DNA of 64,000 nucleotides from CAZENU01 sp965117035. Lineage in GTDB: Bacteria; Chloroflexota; Dehalococcoidia; Lucifugimonadales; CAZENU01. The position numbers and the translations under genes were made by a program. Below, piece by piece: positions 1-9,166 of this stretch. The stretch covers positions 2,976,001 to 3,040,000 of the forward strand of contig OZ220748.1 of NCBI GenBank assembly GCA_965117035.1, read 5' to 3'. The notes beneath the pieces were generated by a model. It searched no databases. It was not told the origin of the DNA and saw only the letters and a list, made by a program, of their open reading frames with translations. The number at the start of each line of letters is the position of its first letter. Position 1 is the stretch's first letter.

Positions 1-1
1 A

Positions 2-316
2 GCGGAGTTCTGGTGGTTCACCCTGGTCCTTTACGCCATCCAAATTGGGATCGTTGTCCTCGACACGGTACTGGGCATGTTCTCTCCGGGACTTCAGCTA
101 CTATCTACCGCCGTACTCTGGATACACGGATTGGCCACGTTTATCCCGCATTTGGCAGTAGGCGTCCGACGGCTGCACGACACGGGGAGGAGTGGTTGGT
201 GGGTGCTGATCATCCTGGTACCGTTCATCGGTTGGATTCCGCTATTGATCTTCTTGGTTCTACCGACCGATCCGCGCCCGAACAGCTACGGCCGCGGGCC
301 AGGCACTAGGTGGTGA
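2..316 (+). CDS. DUF805 family membrane protein, 5' end outside window
   Basis: The reading frame is open from base 2 and ends at a TGA at 314-316, so only the last ~104 residues are visible. The first residues read AEFWWFTLVLYAIQ, which matches the '(R/S)xEFWWFxL' start of DUF805 membrane proteins. The family's most conserved stretch, VGVRRLHDTGRSGWW, follows. Three hydrophobic segments are visible (around LVLYAIQIGIVVL, LLSTAVLWIHGLATFIP and WVLIILVPFIGWIPLLIFLVL), and a short polar tail ends the protein. DUF805 proteins are small inner-membrane proteins of unknown function. An internal ATG at 77 would give a short form, but homology runs upstream of it. The next gene is a zinc-ribbon protein, and zinc ribbons and DUF805 domains are sometimes found together. 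Confidence 0.85.
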   Translation, partial: AEFWWFTLVLYAIQIGIVVLDTVLGMFSPGLQLLSTAVLWIHGLATFIPHLAVGVRRLHDTGRSGWWVLIILVPFIGWIPLLIFLVLPTDPRPNSYGRGPGTRW

Positions 317-374
317 CGCAGGGTCACAAAGCCAAGTCCCCGCCGGTGATCCCGAGTCTCGGAGGCTGAGTACG

Positions 375-2063
375 ATGGTTTGCAAGTACTGCGGAGTCGA
401 AAACGACGACGGAGCCGCGTTCTGCAGGAACTGTGGACGTGCAATGAGCGGCTCGCCGCCGGCCGCAGCGGGACGCGACCCTGCGCAGGCCGATGACACC
501 GTGGATGAAATTCAAGCTCCCACGAAGGCGAGGACCTGGATTTGGGTTGCCATTGGGTCCGCCGCCGCCGTGGTCCTGCTCTTCGTCGGTCTCATGGCAT
601 TCCTGTTTGGAGACAGCCTCGGCATAGGAGATCCGAGCCCGACCAGCACGCCCGCTCCCGTGATGATGTCCGTCAACCTCCTCACGCCAACGGCCACGGC
701 CGAGGCTCCGGGCGCTGGCGACCGTCCGGATGAGGTGAGCATTCAGCCCACGCCGCAGCCGACGTATACGCCCAACCCGACGTACACACCCAATCCGACC
801 TACACGCCCGCTCCGACGCCGACACCCAACCCGACGCCCAATCCCACGGCCACGCCCGATCCGACAGCCACAGCAAGCCCGACAGCGACGCCCAATCCTA
901 CGGCTACGCCCGATCCGACAGCTACACCCAACCCGACGGCGACGCCCAATCCTACCGCCACGGCGAGTGCGACGGCCACGGCGAGCGCGACGGCCACGGC
1001 GAGTGCGACAGCCACGGCCAGTGCGACGGCCACGGCCAGCGCGACTGCCACGGCGAGTGCGACAGCCACGGCCACGGCAACACCCGGGGCGACTTACGCC
1101 TGCTCCGAGGGGGCGAACCCTACGCCCCTCCATCGCGCGGTAGATCGGACCAACCTCGAGGTCGTGAGGATCCTGGCCGACAAGTGCCCCGGAGACCTGA
1201 ACGTCGTCAGCGACGAATACTTCTACGATCAGACGCCCCTCAGCCTTGCTATCGGGAAAGGGCGCAAGGAGATTGTCAGGGCACTGGTCACGGCAGGGGC
1301 CGACCCGGACGTCAAGATCAACCCTGCCTTCCGAGTGGGGACTCACCTCACCTACGCAGTTGGTCTAGGAGGCGCGGAGATCGTCCAGATCTTACTGGAC
1401 GCAGGCGCGGAACCCAACGTGGTTGACACTGAACAGGCCTACAACCAAACGCCGCTCAGCCTCGCGATCGGTGCCGGCAGAATAGACCTGCTGCGAAAGC
1501 TCATCGCGGCCGGAGCGGACCCTGATGTCAAGATCAATCCTGTTTTCCGAGTGGGGACTCACCTCACCTACGCGGTTGGTCTAGGAGACGCGGAGATAGT
1601 CCAGATCTTACTGGACGCAGGCGCGGAACCCAACGTGGTCGACACTGAACAGTTCTACGACCAAACGCCGCTCAGCCTCGCGATCGGTGCCGGCAGAATA
1701 GACCTGCTGCGAAAGCTCATCGCGGCCGGAGCGGACCCTGATGTCAAGATCAACCCTGCCTCCCGAGTAGGATCTCACCTCACCTACGCGGTTGGGCTTG
1801 AGGATGCGGACGTGGACGTCGTCCAGATCCTCCTGGACGCAGGCGCAGACCCCAACGTGGTCGACACTGAGCAGTTCTATGAAGAATCTCCGCTCAGCAT
1901 TGCGGTCAAGGCCCGGGACATTGAGATGGTACGTCTTCTCGTAACCGCTGGCGCGGACCCGAACCAGAAACTCGACCAGTTCAACACAGTCAGTCCACTC
2001 GATATCGCAATCGAGGAAGGATACACAGACATCGTGAAGGTCCTCACGGGCGTCTCGAACTAG
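375..2063 (+). CDS. zinc-ribbon, single-membrane-span, ankyrin-repeat protein
   Basis: 562 residues. The N-terminus is a rubredoxin-like zinc ribbon (C3, C6, C17, C20). A polar linker and one membrane segment (about residues 54-78) follow. Next comes a long Thr/Pro- then Thr/Ala-rich stalk (about 126-237) and at least eight ankyrin-type helices to the C-terminus (TPLSLAIGAGR and LLDAGADPNVV signatures). With the ribbon in the cytoplasm, the stalk and ankyrins would be outside; that topology is inferred. GGAGGCTGAG upstream of the ATG is an excellent Shine-Dalgarno region, and the same ten bases precede the related gene at 3324. Ankyrins mediate protein-protein binding, but the partner is unknown. 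The repeats include near-identical copies at DNA level. Confidence 0.85.
   Translation: MVCKYCGVENDDGAAFCRNCGRAMSGSPPAAAGRDPAQADDTVDEIQAPTKARTWIWVAIGSAAAVVLLFVGLMAFLFGDSLGIGDPSPTSTPAPVMMSVNLLTPTATAEAPGAGDRPDEVSIQPTPQPTYTPNPTYTPNPTYTPAPTPTPNPTPNPTATPDPTATASPTATPNPTATPDPTATPNPTATPNPTATASATATASATATASATATASATATASATATASATATATATPGATYACSEGANPTPLHRAVDRTNLEVVRILADKCPGDLNVVSDEYFYDQTPLSLAIGKGRKEIVRALVTAGADPDVKINPAFRVGTHLTYAVGLGGAEIVQILLDAGAEPNVVDTEQAYNQTPLSLAIGAGRIDLLRKLIAAGADPDVKINPVFRVGTHLTYAVGLGDAEIVQILLDAGAEPNVVDTEQFYDQTPLSLAIGAGRIDLLRKLIAAGADPDVKINPASRVGSHLTYAVGLEDADVDVVQILLDAGADPNVVDTEQFYEESPLSIAVKARDIEMVRLLVTAGADPNQKLDQFNTVSPLDIAIEEGYTDIVKVLTGVSN
741..1086 (+). repeat. Thr/Pro/Ala-rich low-complexity coding repeat
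   Basis: This stretch encodes the stalk of the 375-2063 protein. It reads as PNPTYTP and PNPTATPDPTAT units, then a run of ATAS units based on the codons gcg acg gcc acg. It is a short-period coding repeat, not a CRISPR array: there are no unique spacers and the frame stays open throughout. Confidence 0.8.
1311..1890 (+). repeat. 216-bp tandem repeat encoding ankyrin pairs
   Basis: A 216-bp unit starting GTCAAGATCAA begins at 1311 and again at 1527, and a third, more diverged copy begins at 1743. The first two units differ at only a few bases. Each unit encodes 72 residues, i.e. about two ankyrin repeats. The third copy carries a few extra codons (around the DADVDVV residues). The low divergence indicates recent internal duplication or gene conversion. 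Confidence 0.8.
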
Positions 2064-2219
2064 GCGTGAGCATGAACGTGGTCAAATTCGGCAAATGGCG
2101 GCGCTCTCGCAGGAGCGATCGGGCGGGGAGTACCGGGATGGTGCGCGGGTTTTCGACGGCTCTCATTGTTCGGGGGAACAGGCGTTTCGGGTCAGTGACC
2201 GGAAAGGAAAGATAGTCAA

Positions 2220-3242
2220 ATGGTACAAACGAGCGGTTACTGCGTGAGCTGCGGCAGCGAAATTGAAGAAGACGCGAGGTTTTGCACGGGATGCGGTGCC
2301 CCAGTCCAACAGGGCGATCCTCCTGAGGCTGCAGCTGAGGGCAGGAGCAACTATCAGCGCTTTCTCACTGTAGACGCGTCCGGTGGTTTCTTCGCGACCG
2401 TGGGGCCCGCGCTGATCTGGTATGGCGCGGCGGGCGTCCTGATATGGTCCATCATCGGGCTGCTCTCGCTTCGCTTCGACATCGCCGCGGTGATAGACCT
2501 CCCCAACCTGCTGTTCAGCATGCTGATCATGGTTGGGATAGTGCTGAGCGCGACCGCCAGCTACTACCTCCTCCGCAGCTACCGCGAGCGGGCCGGACGG
2601 CTCTGGTACGCGCTCTCGTACCTCCCGGCCGTGTGGGGCGTCTTCATGAGCGTTGGGCTGCTCATCATGATATTGCAGGTGTGGACCGATTTCGCCTGGG
2701 GCCCGGATGACCTCCGAAGGGCCATGTTCTCGCTCATTGGCGTCGGCCTGTGTGGGATATATGGCGGATACCTGGCGCTCATAGTGACCGGGCTGGAGCG
2801 GATATACCAGGTCGCGCGCTGGGTGGTGTATGTCCTGTTGGTCATCATCGCGCTCGAGATCCTGGAGGCGACGTGGCTGACCAGTCGGGACCTGTCTGGA
2901 CAAGAGCTGAGGGACGATTTCCTGGCTGCCGGCGGGACCGCAATTCTAGTTGCAATCGTGTACTCGATCATAGCTGTCATCCTGGCTCAAGCCGGAGACA
3001 GCAAGGCGCGCCTCGCCGTTCTCGTGACGTACGTGGTCCTCGGGCTGTTCGGATTCACGATCGCTGTCTGGGCCCTATGGGACAATCTCCCTGCGGGTGC
3101 TATACGGTTTGTCCACGGGGGAACGGTCTTCGTGGCCATCGCTACTATCGGACTATTGGTCGTACGGCATTTCCACAAGCACAGGGGCAACCCCAACGTA
3201 CCGGCAGTCAGCGGAGAATCCTCAGCCCAAAGCGGGACCTGA
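2220..3242 (+). CDS. zinc-ribbon polytopic membrane protein
   Basis: 340 residues. An N-terminal zinc ribbon (C8, C11, C22, C25) is followed by about eight hydrophobic segments between residues 55 and 315, and a polar C-terminal tail. I recognise no enzymatic motif. Many membrane proteins of this kind carry a ribbon of the zinc_ribbon_2 type at the N-terminus as a cytosolic cap. It lies between two other zinc-ribbon proteins on the same strand, separated from each by about 80-160 bases, so the three may form a functional group. AGGAAAG lies upstream of the ATG. Function unknown. Confidence 0.8.
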   Translation: MVQTSGYCVSCGSEIEEDARFCTGCGAPVQQGDPPEAAAEGRSNYQRFLTVDASGGFFATVGPALIWYGAAGVLIWSIIGLLSLRFDIAAVIDLPNLLFSMLIMVGIVLSATASYYLLRSYRERAGRLWYALSYLPAVWGVFMSVGLLIMILQVWTDFAWGPDDLRRAMFSLIGVGLCGIYGGYLALIVTGLERIYQVARWVVYVLLVIIALEILEATWLTSRDLSGQELRDDFLAAGGTAILVAIVYSIIAVILAQAGDSKARLAVLVTYVVLGLFGFTIAVWALWDNLPAGAIRFVHGGTVFVAIATIGLLVVRHFHKHRGNPNVPAVSGESSAQSGT

Positions 3243-3323
3243 AATCGCTCAGGGAAAGAGGGGACATTGAGCCGCTTCGGACCGATTGGCGGCAGGCAGT
3301 CATGAATCGTGGAGGCTGAGCCC

Positions 3324-5231
3324 ATGTATTGCAAGAGCTGCGGGTCGGAAAACGACGATGGCGCCAGGTTCTGTAGGGACTGCGGACGTGCAATCACCGG
3401 CTCGTCGCCGCGCGTAGAGACAGGTGCCTCCGCGGATGGCGGCGACACGCCGGACGCAGTCGAAGCTCCCGCGAAGGCGAACACCTGGATCTGGGTTGCC
3501 GGTATAGCGGGGCTTGTCGCGGTCCTGCTGTTCGCAGGTCTCATCGCCCTGGTCCTGGCAGCAACATCCGGTTCTTCACGCCAAACGGATCGTGAGGCGT
3601 TGGAAGTCCTCTTCCAAGCCACCAGCGGGCACAGCTGGCTCGAAAGCAAAAACTGGTTGACCGACGCCCCACTGGGTGAATGGACGGGCGTCACGACAGA
3701 CGAGGACGGGCGCGTGACTGGACTGGACCTTGGCGCAAACGAACTATCGGGCCGTATACCTCCCGAGCTGGGCAACCTTGACCGACTGCGCACGCTCGAC
3801 CTGGCCGCCGAGCGGACCGTGACGACTCTCAGAGGGGGAGTGAGGATCACGTTTGGGGGTGACTCCCCGAGTCTCTCGTCCCAGCTCAAACAGGCAGGCA
3901 GGCAACTGGCGGAATCGGCCGAGACCAGCATCCGCAGGAACTACCTGAGCGGATGTATTCCGACCAGTCTCAGGGAACAGTTGGATATGAGCGCATCGGA
4001 TCTCGGCGGCCTGCCGTTTTGCGACGGGTGGAGTGCGCCAACTGGGGACATCACGCGCGCTGGCCCGGATACGACACCTTCAAGGGAGGGAACAGAGGGC
4101 CGGGACGGACCACCCAAGCCAGCCCAGGTTGCCGATAACAGGCCACCCGCTCCTGAGAACGTGCGGTATGTCTGGGATGAATCGACGATCATCGTGACCT
4201 GGGACGCGTCGGAAGGCGCCGAATACTACACCATCTATCACGACGACTTCTTTGACAATTCCTGCACCGTCGTGGGTGACGGCACCCCGGCATTCTGCGA
4301 AGAGCTGGCGTCGAACGTCCGTGAGAACTCATACGTCCATGCCGATCCGGACGGTGGCGAAAACCACTACTGGGTAACCGCGTGCGTTCGCGACGGATGC
4401 TCGGAGATCGACTCCCATAGCCCGGCCGAGTACGTCGACACCAGGCCGGCGAGTCCGACAAACGTGCGGGTGCAGTTTGTGCAGGACGGCACGCAGATTC
4501 AGGTCTCCTGGGACCCGGTGCCGGACGCGGGGCACTACAAGATCTATTACGACGATTTCTTTGGTGACAACTGTCGAGTGGACAGGTTCGGCGACGCGAG
4601 CTTCTGCGACCTCTTGGCTTCAGACATACGACAGACGAGCTACCTTCACGCACGCCCAGCCAGGGACGAGAACTACTACTGGGTCGTCGCCTGCAACAGC
4701 GGCGGCTGCTCGGATGTCGACCGCGAGAACCCTGCAGTGCCCGCGGATTCTTCACGGTCCGCAACTGCGCCAGCGGTCAGCCCGTCTCCCGAGCCATCGG
4801 AAACGGCGACTGAGCCTGACGCGTCCCGGAGGTCGTTCGAAGCGTCAACGCCGCCGGGCTACACTCGAGTCATGCTGACTGACCAGGGGAGCGTATGGGG
4901 AACTCCGGAGAGGTTTACGACCGATTCAAGGCTCGGCGCCGTCGCGTATATGCTGCTCGGAAGTGTGAAAGGCTGCAGCTTTGCCAGGGAGGAGTTGAGA
5001 CGTTCAAGCATAGTCCATATCAAGGTGGAGCGACTGGGGCGCCTTGCGACGTACGAATCTGGAGACGCCTGCGGCAAGACCAGCAGGAAATGGGACACTG
5101 GCTGGGAAGGTATGAAGATGGCCCGTCTACGCATCTTTGACGAGAGCAGTCCCGCGAACGTCAGGGAGTACGTCTACGATCAAGCCGCTGGAGAGTATGT
5201 CGAATCGCCCGCATCCGGCGACTTCAACTAG
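3324..5231 (+). CDS. zinc-ribbon membrane-anchored LRR and fibronectin-III-like protein
   Basis: 635 residues from the ATG at 3324. I chose this over an in-frame GTG at 3309 because GGAGGCTGAG stands at Shine-Dalgarno distance, exactly as in the paralogue at 375. Order of parts: zinc ribbon (C3, C6, C17, C20); membrane segment (about 52-76); a leucine-rich-repeat region beginning ALEVLFQATSG, with GLDLGANELSGRIPPELG; two fibronectin-III-like domains (about 265-365 and 365-460), each with a cysteine pair; a Ser/Pro/Thr linker; and a C-terminal ~130-residue domain I do not recognise. The LRR array is short and is interrupted after one full repeat by a TLRGGVRITFGG-like insert. Probably a surface-exposed binding protein. 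Confidence 0.85.
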   Translation: MYCKSCGSENDDGARFCRDCGRAITGSSPRVETGASADGGDTPDAVEAPAKANTWIWVAGIAGLVAVLLFAGLIALVLAATSGSSRQTDREALEVLFQATSGHSWLESKNWLTDAPLGEWTGVTTDEDGRVTGLDLGANELSGRIPPELGNLDRLRTLDLAAERTVTTLRGGVRITFGGDSPSLSSQLKQAGRQLAESAETSIRRNYLSGCIPTSLREQLDMSASDLGGLPFCDGWSAPTGDITRAGPDTTPSREGTEGRDGPPKPAQVADNRPPAPENVRYVWDESTIIVTWDASEGAEYYTIYHDDFFDNSCTVVGDGTPAFCEELASNVRENSYVHADPDGGENHYWVTACVRDGCSEIDSHSPAEYVDTRPASPTNVRVQFVQDGTQIQVSWDPVPDAGHYKIYYDDFFGDNCRVDRFGDASFCDLLASDIRQTSYLHARPARDENYYWVVACNSGGCSDVDRENPAVPADSSRSATAPAVSPSPEPSETATEPDASRRSFEASTPPGYTRVMLTDQGSVWGTPERFTTDSRLGAVAYMLLGSVKGCSFAREELRRSSIVHIKVERLGRLATYESGDACGKTSRKWDTGWEGMKMARLRIFDESSPANVREYVYDQAAGEYVESPASGDFN

Positions 5232-5256
5232 CTCCGCAGGCACCACGGTACGGACA

Positions 5257-6072
5257 TTACGGACCTGACGGGCCGCTCTGTCCAACGGACTCTATGGCGT
5301 GGGACGGCGCCCACCCCGCGAGCTCCCCGCCGGGCAGGGCGACCCTGGTCCAGCCGTGACGGGAGTCGGCAACGCGCACCTGCGCGCCGCTGTGAAGCGT
5401 GAACTCCTCGGTATACTGCGGCCCTGGCCCGCTCACGACGTCGACGGCCTCGGCGGTCACAACGCCGGTGCTGTCGTATGGATTGGCGTAAATCATGCTG
5501 ACAAGAAGCACCAGCGACACAGCGGTTGCCGCCGTCGCGGCGACGGCCGCCATGCGCAGCGCCCGTCTCAGCGGGAAGGCCCGCCAGACCAGGAGGGCGC
5601 CAGTGCCCGTTCCGGCGAACACCCATAGCAGCAGGGCCAGGACGCCGAGCTCGCCGGTCGTGGCCCAGCGGTACCCGAAGTAGGACATGCTCTCGACCAG
5701 GGAGTCTCTCTCGACCTCGATGCGGTCCACGGTCATGCCGAGCGCCAGCTCCAGGTTCTTCGCTACGGCCGAGTCTCTGGGAGTGAGCTCGCGGGCGCGC
5801 ATATAGTTGAGGACCGCCCGCCCGAGGTCGCCACTCTCGAGGTACGCGTTGCCCAGGTTGAAGTAGAGGGCCGGGTCGATGTACCCCCGGTCGATCGCAG
5901 CCTCGTACTGCTGGGCGGCCTCGGCGTACTCGCCGCGTTCGTAGCTAGCGTTCGCCCTGGTCATCAGGTCGATGGCCGACGGGCCCTGTGCCTGCGCTTC
6001 GCCCGCGACGAGGACCGCAAGGGCGCCGAGGGCGGCCAGCAGTGCAAAACGGCGCATCGCCAGGCGGATCAT
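5257..6072 (-). CDS. TPR and SH3-like protein (BatE type), last gene of Bat operon
   Basis: 271 residues: a signal peptide (1-28, ending AEAQAQ region), tetratricopeptide repeats (about 33-105, ALYFNLGNAYLESGDLGRAV), two membrane segments (about 138-160 and 168-190), and a C-terminal bacterial SH3-like domain (about 200-262, VVSGPGPQY then GWTRVALPGGELAGW). This architecture is the BatE-like partner of BatD in MoxR-Bat operons. Those operons are linked to aerotolerance and envelope stress, but the molecular role is unproved. The start overlaps the BatD stop by 4 bp, which implies translational coupling. It converges with the zinc-ribbon gene ending at 5231. Confidence 0.85.
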   Translation of the reverse strand: MIRLAMRRFALLAALGALAVLVAGEAQAQGPSAIDLMTRANASYERGEYAEAAQQYEAAIDRGYIDPALYFNLGNAYLESGDLGRAVLNYMRARELTPRDSAVAKNLELALGMTVDRIEVERDSLVESMSYFGYRWATTGELGVLALLLWVFAGTGTGALLVWRAFPLRRALRMAAVAATAATAVSLVLLVSMIYANPYDSTGVVTAEAVDVVSGPGPQYTEEFTLHSGAQVRVADSRHGWTRVALPGGELAGWAPSHAIESVGQSGPSGP

Positions 6073-7460
6073 TGCCGGATGGCCTCATCGAGCTCGTCCA
6101 GGAGCTGCGCGGCGCGTTGCACACGGTCTTCCGCGTCGCCGGCGGCCGCCGCTTCCGGCCGGTATCTCGCCGCTTCGCCCGACGCCAGCGTGTCCTCCAC
6201 TCGCTCGAGCGCCGCGGGAGAGACGCCGGCTTCACGGAGCCGGTCTACGAGGGCCTCTCGGGTCAGTCCGCCCAGGGGGATAGCGAGCCGGTCGGAAAGG
6301 TAGGACATCATCGCGTCGGCGGCCGCGACCGCGCTTTCGTCGCCCGCGGCCGCGGCGCGCGAGATTGCCGCTTGAGCGTTCGCCAACGCATTGCGCCGCC
6401 GGGAGTCGACAGCCGCGGCCTCAATGGCATCCCGCCTGCGCCGCCAGGCGGACGCTCCGACGATCGCCAGCAACGGCAGGGCCCACGCGGCCCAATAGCC
6501 GTACCCGTCCGTCACGTCTCCGCCCGCCGTCCGAAGATGCGACGGCACGGGCTTGATGGACCCCGCGCCCGGAACGGCCCCTTCCTCCGTCCCGCCGGCG
6601 GTGGACCGGGGATCTGGGGATGCGCCATCGACCGCGGCAACAGAAACGGCGATTGGCGACGTTATCGCCCCGACATACTCCTCGAGGTCGGGGTCGTAGT
6701 GGGCGTATGAGATCTCCGGCACCATCAGCTCACCCGCCATTTCGGGCACCAGGACGCTGACGTACGTCCTGCTCCCGACGAGCCTTCCATCGACGACCTC
6801 GCTGGTGACGGAGGGAGGCGATTCGATCACGCGCCAGCCTCGAAACTCCGGCCATGACGGGTCCGGGAGCGCGTCGATGTTCCCGGCGCCCTGGAGCGTC
6901 ACCGTCAACTCGACCGAATCGCCCATCCGTACCGTCGCGCCATCGACGGCGGCCGAGACCTCGAACCTGCCGACCGCGCCCGCGAACCCCGCAGGGGCGC
7001 CCGCGGGCGTCGGGCTCACCTCTATCGTGACGGGGACGCTCTCCACGACCGTGGGCGCCTCGGATGAGCCGCCGGACACGGTCAGTACCGCGGGAGCGAT
7101 ATCGATCGTTCCGACCACGCTTGGGAACAGGATCGTTCGCAGCTCGATGACCCGGTACGACTCGGAATCCACAGTCTCGGTGTATTCGTCCTGCTCGGTC
7201 TCACCGACGTTCCAGAACCCGGCGAAACCGGGAGGCTCGTAGTGGACGGAGTGGGGAAAGCCCGGGCGCTGGTATATCCTGGATATATAGGTGATCTGCT
7301 GACCGATGTAGGGCCTGTCGTTGTCCACGGACGCGGTGACGAACAGGGCTTGGTCGGCCGGCGACTGCTGGGCGCCAACGGGCAGAGCGACCAGGAGAGT
7401 CGCCGACGATACAACGACCGCGCTGACCAGGGCTCGCGATATGGTTCCGATGCGCGTCAC
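6069..7460 (-). CDS. batD: BatD family protein
   Basis: 463 residues with a signal peptide (cleavage near PVGAQQ, residue ~30) and a periplasmic/extracellular region of beta-rich repeats. Conserved blocks include NDRPYIGQQITYISRIY and FWNVGETEQDEYTE, typical of the BatD 'oxygen tolerance' family. A membrane segment lies near 325-345 (ALPLLAIVGASAWRRRR), with a helical cytoplasmic tail after it. BatD is thought to act with the VWA proteins BatA/BatB at the membrane. Overlapping genes on both sides support a single transcript with MoxR. Confidence 0.9.
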   Translation of the reverse strand: MTRIGTISRALVSAVVVSSATLLVALPVGAQQSPADQALFVTASVDNDRPYIGQQITYISRIYQRPGFPHSVHYEPPGFAGFWNVGETEQDEYTETVDSESYRVIELRTILFPSVVGTIDIAPAVLTVSGGSSEAPTVVESVPVTIEVSPTPAGAPAGFAGAVGRFEVSAAVDGATVRMGDSVELTVTLQGAGNIDALPDPSWPEFRGWRVIESPPSVTSEVVDGRLVGSRTYVSVLVPEMAGELMVPEISYAHYDPDLEEYVGAITSPIAVSVAAVDGASPDPRSTAGGTEEGAVPGAGSIKPVPSHLRTAGGDVTDGYGYWAAWALPLLAIVGASAWRRRRDAIEAAAVDSRRRNALANAQAAISRAAAAGDESAVAAADAMMSYLSDRLAIPLGGLTREALVDRLREAGVSPAALERVEDTLASGEAARYRPEAAAAGDAEDRVQRAAQLLDELDEAIRQ

Positions 7461-7469
7461 GGCCAGGGG

Positions 7470-8120
7470 CTACCAGTCGAACTCGGTCTCGGGTTTCGGG
7501 GAAACCAGGGTTTGTTGTCTTCGCTCCTGGAGCGTCTGCGCGTCCTCTCCAACCGCTTCGAGCGCCTGCCTCGCCTGGTCATCGGTCAACGGCTCGGTCT
7601 GGGGCGCCTGCGGAGGCGGCTCGGACTGAGGCGGCGGCTGCGCCTGGGACGACTGGGCCTGGGGAGAAGCCTGCTCGTCGTCCGCGTCCTGTCGCGACAT
7701 CCGTTTCAGGGCCAGCTCCAGGTTGTGCTTGGCGTCCCGGTCGTCGGGGTTCATGCGCAGCACCTCCCTGTACGCCTCGGCGGCCTGCGCGTACTGCTGC
7801 GTGCGAAAGGCCGCGTTGCCCCGGTTGAAGAACCCGCGCGAGCGCAGATCGCCCGTCGCATCCCTGAGCGCCTCGTCGTACTCCTTCAGCGACTCCTCGA
7901 AGTCGTCCATCCGGTACAGCACGTTCCCCACGTTGTAGCGCGGCGCGCCCTCCTCCGGGGCACGGTCTCGAGCCGCTTCGTACGCATCGAGGGCCGCGCC
8001 GTAGTCCGCGTTGGCGTAGGGCCCGTGGCCCGAGTTATTGACCTCACCGGGGCTGGGGCCGCAGGCCGACAGCAGGAGCGCGGCGGCAGGCAGGGCGATC
8101 AGAGTCCTAAGGCCGAACAC
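7470..8120 (-). CDS. TPR lipoprotein of Bat operon (BatC-like)
   Basis: 216 residues. The N-terminus ends in LLLSACG, a good lipobox with the modified cysteine near residue 20. Three TPR motifs follow (ALDAYEAARDRAPEE; SLKEYDEALRDATGD; AAEAYREVLRMNPDD), then a Gln/Pro-rich low-complexity tail and a short conserved end (LEAVGEDAQTLQERRQQ). TPR lipoproteins occupy the BatC position in such operons and probably scaffold the complex. The start overlaps the VWA gene stop by 14 bp. Confidence 0.85.
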   Translation of the reverse strand: MFGLRTLIALPAAALLLSACGPSPGEVNNSGHGPYANADYGAALDAYEAARDRAPEEGAPRYNVGNVLYRMDDFEESLKEYDEALRDATGDLRSRGFFNRGNAAFRTQQYAQAAEAYREVLRMNPDDRDAKHNLELALKRMSRQDADDEQASPQAQSSQAQPPPQSEPPPQAPQTEPLTDDQARQALEAVGEDAQTLQERRQQTLVSPKPETEFDW

Positions 8121-9159
8121 GTTCCGCTCCTTCTGTCGCCGTCGGCAATCGGCTTCGCGACGTGAGGAAGAGCCGGTCCGTCAGGACCTGCGCCAGGAAG
8201 AGCGAAAGGGCGCCCGCGAGCAGGAACAGCTGAAACCGCTCGACTCTCCTCTCGTCGAGCTCGCTCTGGAGACTCTCGTCCTGGAAGGCGCTCAGCTCGT
8301 CCAGCAGACCGGCCGTCGCGTTGGGGTCGGCGGCCCTGAAATACCGGCCTCCGCCCGCCTCCGCGATGCGCACGAGCGCGCCCTCGTCGAGCCTGGAGAC
8401 GATGGGGCGTCCCTCGCCATCCTGTCGGTGTCCGATCACGGCGCCCTGTTCATCGTAAACGGCAACGGGCCATCCTTCGGCCGAGCCGAACCCCACCGTA
8501 TAGACAACCGCTCCGGCCTCCGCGGCCTGCCCGGCGGCCGCGACCGGGTCACCCTCGTGGTTCTCCCCGTCCGTCATGATGACTATGACTTTCTGGCTCA
8601 CCCGATGATCGTTGAAGCTGCCCATCGCCATCTCGATCGCCTCGCCGATCACGGTCCCCTGCCGGGTGATGGCCTTCGGGCTGGCGCTGTTCAGGTAGGT
8701 CCGGGCGGTGTCGTAGTCGGCGGTCAACGGGAACTGGACGAAGCTGGCGCCGGAGAACAGGACTATGCCGACCGAGTCGCCCCTCAGCCTGGACATGAGG
8801 TCCGAAATCTCCAGCTTGGCCCGGTCGAGGCGCGTCGGCTTCACGTCCTCGGACAGCATGCTGCGGGACACGTCCAGGGCCACCATCACCTGCACGCCGC
8901 GGCGCTCTACTATCTCGACGTCGCTGCCCCACTGCGGCCGCGCCAGCGCGACGATCAGCAGCGCTATGCCACAGGACCAAAGAACGAACCGCGCCACGCG
9001 CATTCTCCGGCTTGCGGACCCGCTGAGCCGTTCGACGAGCGCCGGATCGCCCATGCGCGACACGGCGGCGGTCCTGCGCGCCGAGACCCACCGCGCGAAT
9101 ACCGCCAGCAGTGGGACCAACGCCAGGGCGAGCAGGAGCTGTGGAGCTGCGAAGGTCAT
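8107..9159 (-). CDS. von Willebrand factor A domain membrane protein (BatB/BatA type)
   Basis: 350 residues. A membrane helix at the N-terminus is followed by a second one (about 57-77), then a VWA domain (about 90-280) and a C-terminal helix before a short tail. The metal-ion-dependent adhesion site is visible as DVSRS, then a conserved Thr region, then MTDGENHEGD. BatA/BatB proteins are membrane VWA proteins that work with MoxR ATPases. Seven bases separate it from the second VWA gene. Confidence 0.9.
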   Translation of the reverse strand: MTFAAPQLLLALALVPLLAVFARWVSARRTAAVSRMGDPALVERLSGSASRRMRVARFVLWSCGIALLIVALARPQWGSDVEIVERRGVQVMVALDVSRSMLSEDVKPTRLDRAKLEISDLMSRLRGDSVGIVLFSGASFVQFPLTADYDTARTYLNSASPKAITRQGTVIGEAIEMAMGSFNDHRVSQKVIVIMTDGENHEGDPVAAAGQAAEAGAVVYTVGFGSAEGWPVAVYDEQGAVIGHRQDGEGRPIVSRLDEGALVRIAEAGGGRYFRAADPNATAGLLDELSAFQDESLQSELDERRVERFQLFLLAGALSLFLAQVLTDRLFLTSRSRLPTATEGAERVRP

Positions 9160-9166
9160 GGCGAGC

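Noticed and set aside
741..1086. Possible CRISPR array (regular short repeats)
   Set aside because: Period is a few codons, there are no spacers, and it is in frame with a coding sequence. The same holds for 25018-25552 and 51013-51622.
324..1346. 340-codon minus-strand frame over the Thr/Pro repeats
   Set aside because: Arg/Gly/Cys repeats are the complement of the coding repeat of the ankyrin protein.
5232..5256. Bidirectional terminator between convergent genes
   Set aside because: No stem of useful length in the 25 bases between the two stops.
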